Shown here piece by piece: positions 6,908 to 12,545 of a DNA stretch of 12,545 nucleotides. Made by a program: the position numbers and the translations under genes. Source of the stretch: XYA12-FULL-58-9 sp001798605. Lineage in GTDB: Bacteria > Myxococcota > XYA12-FULL-58-9. Within the stretch, counting starts at the first letter, position 1. Each line of letters begins with the position of its first letter. The notes under the pieces were generated by a model. That model did not search any database. It was not told where the DNA came from and saw only the letters and a program-made list of their open reading frames with translations. Location of the stretch: assembly GCA_036736205.1 (NCBI GenBank), contig DAINMX010000201.1:1-12545 (forward strand). Reading direction: 5' to 3'.

Positions 6908-8698
6908 ATGACTCGAGGTTGGTACGGGCGATTTGCATTGATCGCCTTCGTATTGGGCCTAGCGGCCTATATGCTCTACCCGTCGTATCGTTTCTACTTT
7001 GAAGCGAGCGAACAAGAGCGAGAAGACAACGACAAATTCTGTGCGACGCTGCCGTCGTGGGCTACGTGCACCAAGTTCAATCTTGGTCTCGACCTTCAGG
7101 GCGGCGTGCATCTGGTCATGGGCGTTCGCGTCGACAAAGCTGTCGAGCATCGGGCTGATCGCCTCGCCGATGCCCTGCGCGATGAACTCAAGGAGCAGAA
7201 GATCACCTTCTCTCGTATCGACCGGCCGCGGGGCTCGCCGACCATTCGTGTCACCTTGGCACCGGAGGCCGAATCCGACGCGTTCGAGAAGTACCTGCGC
7301 AAGGACTTCGGGGTGCTGCAGATTACCCAGAGCACGGACAAAGTCTACGAACTCGAACTGGCTGCCGACGAAGCCGAGTTCGTGCGCGAGAATGCGGTCG
7401 AGCAGGCAATCAAGACCATCCGCAACCGCGCCGACAAGCTCGGCGTGACCGAGCCAACCATTGCTCGGCGTGGGACGGACAACATTTTGATCCAACTTCC
7501 GGGTGTCAAGGACCCGGAGCGCGCGATCGCGCTGATTGGCAAGACGGCCCAGCTCGAGTTCAAGATTGTCGATGATGAAGGCACGGCGGTCTTTGACGAT
7601 ATCGAGGACAGTGTGCTTCCCGAAGGAACGGTCCGTGATGAGTACAAGTATGACGGACCCGATGGCAGGCAAATCCGTGAGGTGTTTTTCAAGGTGCCCG
7701 AAGCGAAAAAGGAGGAGCTCGTCGCCCTCCTCCATGAAAAGATCCCTGGTAACCGCGAAATAGGCTTCGGTGAAATCAAGGACCAACCGGTGGAGCTCAA
7801 GATTCCGCTGGTCCGCACCTATTTGCTAACGGGGCGTCCGGGCATTACCGGCGACTATCTCACTGAGGCGCGAGTGCAGCAGGATCCTGACAACCCACTC
7901 GACTATTACGTTACCATGACGTTTGATGCCAAGGGCGGCCGTGTCTTCGAGCAACTTACCAGTGAGAATGTGCAGCGCCGCATGGCCATCGTTCTCGACG
8001 GCAAGGTCAATAGCGCCCCACAGATCCAAGAAAAGATTGGCGGCGGCACCGCCCGTATCACTCTCGGACGGGGTGCGGATGCGGCTGCCAAGCTTCAGGA
8101 AGCCAAAGACCTGGCCCTCGTCCTCAAGGCCGGTGCGCTGCCTGCGCCGGTCGAGATTCGTGAGAAACGCCAGGTGGGTCGTTCACTCGGTCAGGAAGCG
8201 GTCCGGAAGGGCTCTGTCGCCATCGCCGTGGGCGGTATCCTCGTCGTGCTATTTATGCTGGTTTACTACAAAGGCAGCGGACTTCTGGCGGATCTGGCCC
8301 TGGTGCTCAATGTCTTCTTGCTCTTGGCGGCATTGGCGTTTCTCGAGGGCACGCTGACCTTACCTGGCATGGCGGGAATCGTCTTGACCATCGGTATGGC
8401 GGTGGATGCCAACGTCATCATCTTCGAGCGTGTGCGTGAGGAGTTGAGGATTGGCAAGACTCCCCGCGCTGCCATCGAGTCGGGGTATGGCAAGGCGTTT
8501 CGGGCCATCTTCGATTCCAACGTGACCACGCTGCTTGCTGCGGTGGTCCTGATGCAATACGGCACGGGTCCCTTGCGCGGCTTTGCGGTAACTTTGTTCA
8601 TTGGCATTCTCTGCTCGATGTTCACCGCCATCGTGATCACGCGACTCATTTTTGACTTCTTCACCGGCAGGCGGCGACTCCGCTCGCTGTCGATTTAA
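6908..8698 (+). CDS. secD: Protein translocase subunit SecD
   Basis: SecD is an inner-membrane subunit that, with SecF, uses the proton motive force to help pull exported proteins out of the SecYEG channel on the periplasmic side. The 596 residues compare with 615 in Escherichia coli. There is one N-terminal membrane helix (about 9-25), the GLDLQGG motif (60-66), and a large periplasmic domain containing IRNRADKLGVTEPTIARRG and LIQLPGVKDPERA. Five C-terminal membrane helices follow from about residue 435. Asp500 in GMAVDANVIIFER corresponds to the aspartate needed for proton-driven function. Two cysteines (45 and 54) lie in the periplasmic part just after the first helix and could form a disulfide. 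GGAG at 6895-6898 precedes the ATG, and secF begins 16 bases after the stop. Confidence 0.97.
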   Translation: MTRGWYGRFALIAFVLGLAAYMLYPSYRFYFEASEQEREDNDKFCATLPSWATCTKFNLGLDLQGGVHLVMGVRVDKAVEHRADRLADALRDELKEQKITFSRIDRPRGSPTIRVTLAPEAESDAFEKYLRKDFGVLQITQSTDKVYELELAADEAEFVRENAVEQAIKTIRNRADKLGVTEPTIARRGTDNILIQLPGVKDPERAIALIGKTAQLEFKIVDDEGTAVFDDIEDSVLPEGTVRDEYKYDGPDGRQIREVFFKVPEAKKEELVALLHEKIPGNREIGFGEIKDQPVELKIPLVRTYLLTGRPGITGDYLTEARVQQDPDNPLDYYVTMTFDAKGGRVFEQLTSENVQRRMAIVLDGKVNSAPQIQEKIGGGTARITLGRGADAAAKLQEAKDLALVLKAGALPAPVEIREKRQVGRSLGQEAVRKGSVAIAVGGILVVLFMLVYYKGSGLLADLALVLNVFLLLAALAFLEGTLTLPGMAGIVLTIGMAVDANVIIFERVREELRIGKTPRAAIESGYGKAFRAIFDSNVTTLLAAVVLMQYGTGPLRGFAVTLFIGILCSMFTAIVITRLIFDFFTGRRRLRSLSI

Positions 8699-8699
8699 C

Positions 8700-8709
8700 G
8701 GAGGGAGGG
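8700..8709 (+). promoter_or_regulatory. Ribosome binding site that sets the secF start
   Basis: GGAGGGAGGG lies five bases before the ATG at 8715. The same frame is open from an ATG at 8652, inside secD, but the strong site and the normal SecF N-terminus at 8715 decide the start. Confidence 0.85.
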
Positions 8710-8714
8710 CCGGT

Positions 8715-9881
8715 ATGGAGCTCCTAGGCAAAGAAACGAACTTTGATTTTATCGGTCGTGCGCGTTTTTTCTTCACCGCATCGGCAATCGCCGTGCTCGC
8801 GAGCATTGTCCTCATCGCGACAGTTGGCCTGAATTTTGGTATCGACTTTGCGGGTGGTTACGAAATCCAAGTCAAGTTCCCCGAGAAGGTATCGGATGTG
8901 CAGATCAATGACTTGGTGAAGCCCATTGGTCTGGGGGATGCGCGGATACAACGGTTTGGGGCCGAAGAGGACAACGAGTACCTCATCCTGGTGCGCGAGC
9001 ATGGAACCATCACCGAGGAGGCGAAAGCAAAGCTCTACGATACCTTTGTAGCGCTTGCCGGTGGCGAGGAGGAGATCATCAACTGGTCTGTCGCCCAGAG
9101 TGGTGAGAACCTCATGGTGGGTTTCAAGACCGCTGTCACGGAGGATAAGGTCCGTGCGCTTGTCGAGCAGAGCGGACTCGTTGTGAAAGCCATCACCCGT
9201 GGTGAGCGCGAGGACCGACCAGAGTATTCCGTCGATCTCGTGTCGATTGCCGACAATATCGAGAAGGCTCTGCGCGACGGATTGGGCATTTCCCAAGAGG
9301 CCGAGATAGTTCAGAGGGTCGAGTTCGTTGGCCCGCAGGTGGGTGCGCAGTTGCGCAACCAGGGCATCATGGCAGTGGTCTATGCTCTGGTTTTCATCCT
9401 CTTGTATATTGCCATCCGCTTTGACCTCTTCTTCTCACCTGGCGCGGTGATTGCGCTCATCCACGATGTCCTCATCACGATGGGCGTTTTTGCGCTACTG
9501 CAGTTCGAGTTCAATCTGCCGATTATCGGAGCGATTTTGGCGCTGGTTGGCTACTCACTGAACGACACCATTATTGTGTATGATCGCATTCGTGAGAATG
9601 CCCTGCGACTGCGTGGTCGAGAGCTCCGGTCAATGGTCAACACTTCGATCAATCAGACATTGTCGCGGACCTTGTTGACCTCATTCACTACGTTGCTCGT
9701 CGTGCTTGCTCTGTTCATTTTCGGCGGCGGCATCATTCGCGATTTTTCTGTCGCCTTGCTCGTTGGTATTGTGGTCGGCACCTACTCCTCAATCTTCGTC
9801 GCCTCGCCCATATACATCTTCTTGCGTGAGAAGAGCGGCAAGGGCGGCGCACAGTTGAAGGCTGACAAAGTCGCGGCCTGA
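8715..9881 (+). CDS. secF: Protein translocase subunit SecF
   Basis: SecF is the partner of SecD in the inner membrane. The 388 residues show a first membrane helix (about 17-38), FGIDFAGG (41-48), a periplasmic domain, the VGPQVGAQL motif (205-213), and five C-terminal helices including ALVGYSLNDTIIVYDRIRE and QTLSRTLLTSFTTLL. Escherichia coli SecF has 323 residues with a periplasmic domain of roughly 100. Here that domain spans about 41-213, so some 70 residues are extra. Residues 59-93 and 141-176 share a common pattern, which suggests an internal duplication. It is the last gene of the yajC-secD-secF group. What follows is non-coding and rich in inverted repeats. Confidence 0.97.
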   Translation: MELLGKETNFDFIGRARFFFTASAIAVLASIVLIATVGLNFGIDFAGGYEIQVKFPEKVSDVQINDLVKPIGLGDARIQRFGAEEDNEYLILVREHGTITEEAKAKLYDTFVALAGGEEEIINWSVAQSGENLMVGFKTAVTEDKVRALVEQSGLVVKAITRGEREDRPEYSVDLVSIADNIEKALRDGLGISQEAEIVQRVEFVGPQVGAQLRNQGIMAVVYALVFILLYIAIRFDLFFSPGAVIALIHDVLITMGVFALLQFEFNLPIIGAILALVGYSLNDTIIVYDRIRENALRLRGRELRSMVNTSINQTLSRTLLTSFTTLLVVLALFIFGGGIIRDFSVALLVGIVVGTYSSIFVASPIYIFLREKSGKGGAQLKADKVAA

Positions 9882-9912
9882 CAACACCGCGGCCGCATTC
9901 CCCAAATCTGGC

Positions 9913-9987
9913 CAGCAACATCCGTCGACCTCTGATTGGATTCTCAATCAGGGGGTGTGATCTGTTCTGGGGTTGGTGATGTTGCTG
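9913..9987 (+). repeat. Nested inverted repeats downstream of secF
   Basis: CAGCAACATC at 9913-9922 is the exact reverse complement of GATGTTGCTG at 9978-9987. Inside lies a second hairpin, CCTCTGATTG at 9929-9938 with CAATCAGGGG at 9945-9954, loop GATTCT. Its one non-standard pair is U-G on the + strand but A-C on the other strand, so it fits + strand RNA better. No T run follows. It may protect or process the 3' end of the secF transcript, perhaps with Rho-dependent termination. Confidence 0.65.
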
Positions 9988-10001
9988 CAACGAACATAAA
10001 A

Positions 10002-10088
10002 GAGTCGACCGGTGGCGTGACGATCAGGCACCCTCTGGCGGTTGGCATTTGCAAAGAACTACCCGATCATCACACCACCGCTCGACTC
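10002..10088 (-). terminator. Long 24-bp inverted repeat, possible minus-strand terminator
   Basis: The arms 10002-10025 and 10065-10088 match at 21 of 24 positions, with a 39-base spacer. Read as minus-strand RNA, two of the three differences become G-U pairs and only one G-G mismatch remains. As + strand RNA they are C-A mismatches. Beyond the structure on the minus strand comes TTTTAT. The stem is longer, and the loop larger, than in usual terminators, so a structured RNA or element end is also possible. Confidence 0.5.
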
Positions 10089-10154
10089 CTTGCTTGACCT
10101 CGCGCTTATACCCAATTCCATCTGACTTGCAAAGGTCAAGGGCATAAAGAAAAA
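10024..10154 (-). CDS. Possible C-terminal fragment of an unrecognised minus-strand gene
   Basis: A minus-strand frame runs open from the assembly gap to a TGA at 10024-10026, giving about 43 residues that include ALDLCKSDGIGYKREVKQG and WCDDRVVLCKC. I do not recognise it. In its favour are a uniform open frame up to the contig edge and the inverted repeat with a T run just after its stop on the same strand. Against it are its short length, weak third-position bias, and the fact that the repeat overlaps the frame. It may be only a chance open frame over a structured RNA region. Confidence 0.2.
10093..10140. repeat. Short inverted repeat near the contig end
   Basis: CTTGACCT at 10093-10100 pairs perfectly with AGGTCAAG at 10133-10140 across a 32-base spacer. 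It sits directly beside the longer 24-bp repeat, adding to the structured character of this stretch. Alone it could be chance. Confidence 0.4.
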
Positions 10155-10254
10155 NNNNNNNNNNNNNNNNNNNNNNNNNNNNNNNNNNNNNNNNNNNNNN
10201 NNNNNNNNNNNNNNNNNNNNNNNNNNNNNNNNNNNNNNNNNNNNNNNNNNNNNN
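10155..10254. other. Assembly gap (100 N)
   Basis: Exactly 100 N mark a second scaffold join. The inverted repeats before it could have caused the break. True distance between secF and the kinase gene is unknown. The 36 bases from the gap to the kinase stop contain no gene that I can support. Confidence 0.98.
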
Positions 10255-10290
10255 CAACAAGAACAGATAGTTGCGTAATTTCCTCTCTAG

Positions 10291-12438
10291 TTATCGCTTG
10301 CGTGTCGATTGCTCTGCTGTTTCGTGTTGCTCGTCGTCTTCGTCAGCGGCCAATTCGTTGCGACTCGGAAGAGTCAGACGGATGGTGGTACCGTCGGGTG
10401 GCGTTGAGGCAATGTCGACTTCACCGTGGTGCTCAGCAAGGATCTGTTGTGTCAAAGACAACCCAAGTCCCGTGCCCTCGCGCTTAGTCGTGAAGAATGG
10501 TTCGAAGACCCGGTGAACGACGTCGGGGTCGATGCCAGTGCCAGTGTCGCCGAGAGCGATACTGCTCTTGCCTTTGTGTGCTCTTGTCGAGACCCGCAAC
10601 GTTCCACCGGAGGGCATCGCTTCGCGACTGTTGCGCACGATGTTGAGCAACGCTTGGCGAAGTTGTCCCGGATCGGCCCACGCGTGTGGCGCGGGGGTCG
10701 TGAGATCGAGGTCTACTGTTACGCCATGGGCCTTCAGTTCCTCTTCCAGCATAGACAACAAATCGCTGACAACCTGGTTGAGGTCGACGTCCGTTGGCTC
10801 TGGCTGCGGCAAACGGGCCAGCTTGAGGTAGCCTTCGGTAATCTGAGTTAGCCTTTCGACCTCGGACGCGATGGCACGAAGGAGTGATTGCGCTTCCAGT
10901 TGACCCTTGTGGTCGAGGCCATTGCCTATTTCCTCCTCCAGGAGCTCCGCGTTGAGGCCGATGGCACTGAGAGGGTTGCGAATTTCGTGGGCGACCTGCG
11001 CTGAGAGGCTGCCAATGGCAGCGAGGCGCTCTGCAGCAAGGAGCTGTTTCTTGATGCGAACCGCATCAGTGACATCATCGGCCACCCACGACAGTCCTCT
11101 GGCTCGGCCACCTTCGTCGAGGTAGGGAGCGATGGTGAGGTCGAGCAGGACCTCGCCTTGACGGGCGGGGTAGCGCACGCCGTCAAACCGCAGCATGTCC
11201 CGTTCGCTCATGGCCCGTTCGAGCTCCAGGTTGGCATTCGAGGTGCGGCGGGCAAGGGCACCGAAGAGGGGGTGTGCATCGATGGCGGTGCCAATGGAGC
11301 TCGGGTCGAGATCGAAGAGTTTTCGGGCTGCGCGATTGAATCCGGTGACGTTGGAGGATGCGTCGGTGACGATGATTGCCGAACGCAGACTGCCCATGAG
11401 GTTCTCATTGTACAATTTGAGCAAAGCGAGCTCGTGCTCGGCTCTTCGCGTGCCTTGGACCGCACGTTCAGCCTCACGTGCACGTTCGGCGAGGCCACTG
11501 TCTAGTCGCTCGGCTTCATCTGCAAGATCCTTGAGTCGGAATGTGAGGAGCCGCTCGTCGTCAGACTGGCGGGAGGCGGTCGCCTCCTCACCGCGCGCGA
11601 TATGGGAGATGCGAAGCGCAGGTCGAGCGGCGAACCACAGGCTGGCTACGGCAAATCCGAGGTAAAGGAGCCAGATCATTCCTGGCATCAGGCGGATGGG
11701 TTCGGCGGCGAATGTCGCCTGCGCATCAACGGCGCGCTCGAGCATCCGCTCAGCCACTCTGATTTGCGTCCCCATTTCCTTATCGGCACGATCGAGGTTG
11801 CGTTGAGCCTGCAGCAGGGGATTGAGGTGGGCCGGTAACCCACTCACACGAGTGGCTGGATCGAGCTTCTCGTTGGTCTCGTTGGTCTCGTCGGGTTCAA
11901 GGGTATCGGCAACCTCGGGGTTTTCCGTCCCGGTATCGATGGGCTCTATGTCCATTGGCTCTATGTCCAGGGGTACGCCGGAGTCTTGCGCCATCACCGC
12001 CTCGAGAAGGCGATCGAGGGTGGGGGCAACTTTTTGAGCGGCATCGGCGATACGGTCCAGCTGATGATCGAGGTGTGAGAGATCCGTCGAGAGGCGCGAA
12101 TCGCCGTGGGGAATTGCAACCTCAGCTGCACTCTGTCGTACCGCAGCCAACAGCTGCTCCATCTCCCGCAGGTAATGCTCTGAGGCCCAGGCGAGGATTG
12201 CTGTTTGGTTGGTGATGCGTGGTTCTAACAACGCTTCACGGGTACGGCGCATCGTCCGCGTGTGTCGGTCGGCAACTCGGTCGACAACCCTGTCTAATTG
12301 CCGGCGCATCTGGTTGACGCCGTGGCTACGGGTGGCGCTTGCGTCTTGGCTCGCGAACTCCACCGCAACGAGGATGCAGCCAACAAGGAGAACAATGATG
12401 GGTGCCCAAAGAACTTGGGCAGGAAGAGAGCGCAGCAT
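10291..12438 (-). CDS. Membrane sensor histidine kinase with PAS domain
   Basis: This 715-residue protein is a two-component sensor kinase. One membrane helix (about 11-28), a periplasmic segment (about 29-250) and a second helix (about 253-270) are followed by a coiled coil (about 290-345) and a PAS domain (about 345-465, starting SAIIVTDASSNVTGFNRAA). The catalytic core is complete: phosphoacceptor His484 in VAHEIRNPLSAI, the N box with Asn599 and Asn603, the G1 box DTGTGID from Asp631, the F box FEPFF and the G2 box GTGLGLS. The core resembles kinases that partner NtrC-type regulators, which is inference. The periplasmic part is helical with an acidic, repeat-encoded linker (158-191) and matches no sensor domain I know, so the signal is unknown. 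The acidic tail after residue 694 is disordered. No Shine-Dalgarno precedes the ATG, while a promoter lies very close to it. No regulator gene is visible; one may lie in the gap downstream. Confidence 0.93.
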   Translation of the reverse strand: MLRSLPAQVLWAPIIVLLVGCILVAVEFASQDASATRSHGVNQMRRQLDRVVDRVADRHTRTMRRTREALLEPRITNQTAILAWASEHYLREMEQLLAAVRQSAAEVAIPHGDSRLSTDLSHLDHQLDRIADAAQKVAPTLDRLLEAVMAQDSGVPLDIEPMDIEPIDTGTENPEVADTLEPDETNETNEKLDPATRVSGLPAHLNPLLQAQRNLDRADKEMGTQIRVAERMLERAVDAQATFAAEPIRLMPGMIWLLYLGFAVASLWFAARPALRISHIARGEEATASRQSDDERLLTFRLKDLADEAERLDSGLAERAREAERAVQGTRRAEHELALLKLYNENLMGSLRSAIIVTDASSNVTGFNRAARKLFDLDPSSIGTAIDAHPLFGALARRTSNANLELERAMSERDMLRFDGVRYPARQGEVLLDLTIAPYLDEGGRARGLSWVADDVTDAVRIKKQLLAAERLAAIGSLSAQVAHEIRNPLSAIGLNAELLEEEIGNGLDHKGQLEAQSLLRAIASEVERLTQITEGYLKLARLPQPEPTDVDLNQVVSDLLSMLEEELKAHGVTVDLDLTTPAPHAWADPGQLRQALLNIVRNSREAMPSGGTLRVSTRAHKGKSSIALGDTGTGIDPDVVHRVFEPFFTTKREGTGLGLSLTQQILAEHHGEVDIASTPPDGTTIRLTLPSRNELAADEDDEQHETAEQSTRKR
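11868..11894 (-). repeat. Three-copy 9-bp tandem repeat inside the kinase gene
   Basis: On the + strand the unit reads TCTCGTTGG, repeated at 11868 and 11877, with a third copy, TCTCGTCGG, differing by one base. It encodes the DETNETNE stretch in the periplasmic linker. The unit is a multiple of three, so copy changes would keep the frame. Confidence 0.85.
11942..11969 (-). repeat. Two-copy 15-bp period repeat inside the kinase gene
   Basis: GGCTCTATGTCCA occurs at 11942-11954 and again at 11957-11969, a period of 15 bases. It encodes the repeated MDIEP/LDIEP motif of the periplasmic linker and also keeps the frame. Confidence 0.85.
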
Positions 12439-12545
12439 GGATTGAAGGTACAGGCTTGGGAGCTGGTGTCAAACCCTTGGAATGGTTTGGTCCTCTGTGC
12501 GCCGGGATAAACCGGTGAGGTGTTGTGAATGAAAGAGTCATACGG
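12439..12545. other. Intergenic region upstream of the kinase, possible divergent gene start
   Basis: Besides the kinase promoter, a possible + strand start lies at the edge: GGTGAGG at 12514-12520 precedes a GTG at 12525 and an ATG at 12529, both open to the window end. With at most seven codons in view, a divergent gene cannot be confirmed. Confidence 0.3.
12445..12472 (-). promoter_or_regulatory. Candidate promoter for the kinase gene, leaderless layout
   Basis: On the minus strand a perfect TTGACA (12472-12467) is followed after 16 bases by TACCTT (12450-12445), which keeps the key first, second and last bases of a -10 box. Only six bases separate it from the kinase ATG, so transcription would start at or next to the first codon. 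Confidence 0.45.

Noticed and set aside
8652..8714. Upstream extension of secF within secD
   Set aside because: GGAGGGAGGG directly before 8715 and the normal SecF N-terminus favour the later start.
10002..10088. The 24-bp inverted repeat as an integron attC site or insertion-sequence end
   Set aside because: The boundary motifs of attC (RYYYAAC and GTTRRRY) are absent, and no transposase or integrase frame is near. A mobile origin cannot be fully excluded because of the gap.
10499..10508. A GGTTCGA-like string resembling a tRNA T-arm
   Set aside because: It lies inside the kinase coding region, in the codons for its F box, and there is no matching acceptor stem or anticodon arm.
11158..11838. 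Long + strand open frames opposite the kinase gene
   Set aside because: They are shadows of the strongly coding minus strand, have no recognisable domains and no ribosome binding sites.

Overview
The window suggests a Gram-negative bacterium with an outer membrane, most like the Myxococcota or other former Deltaproteobacteria. The reasons are several lipoprotein signal peptides, the queA-tgt-yajC-secD-secF gene order, a long PAS-type sensor kinase, and moderately GC-rich coding sequence by eye. The lineage is an inference; there is no rRNA to confirm it. The sequence is a scaffold of three contigs (1-4165, 4266-10154, 10255-12545) joined by two runs of exactly 100 N, so order and distance across each gap rest on the assembly.

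Contig 1 is an envelope cluster, all on the + strand. An LPP20-type lipoprotein (202-783) is followed by a strong intrinsic terminator. Then come a secreted HtrA-like serine protease lacking a PDZ domain (959-2068), an LpoB-type lipoprotein (2093-2704) and a COG3014-type lipoprotein (2818-4164). An almost perfect hairpin lies between the last two genes. Four exported proteins in a row, one resembling the activators of class A penicillin-binding proteins, point to a cell wall or outer-membrane maintenance module. This is the least described part of the window.

Contig 2 is housekeeping: queA (5' end lost in the gap) and tgt for queuosine in tRNA, then yajC, secD and secF of the Sec accessory complex, closely spaced and probably co-transcribed. 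SecF has an enlarged periplasmic domain that looks internally duplicated. Behind secF lie about 270 bp rich in inverted repeats. One is a 24-bp arm pair that folds better as minus-strand RNA and ends in a T run on that strand. A possible C-terminal fragment of a minus-strand gene runs into the second gap.

Contig 3 holds one large minus-strand sensor histidine kinase with a periplasmic domain, PAS domain and complete HisKA/HATPase core. Its periplasmic linker is encoded by short tandem repeats, and its putative promoter suggests a leaderless mRNA. No response regulator is visible; one could lie in the gap just downstream of it. There is no CRISPR array, insertion sequence, tRNA or rRNA that I can support.
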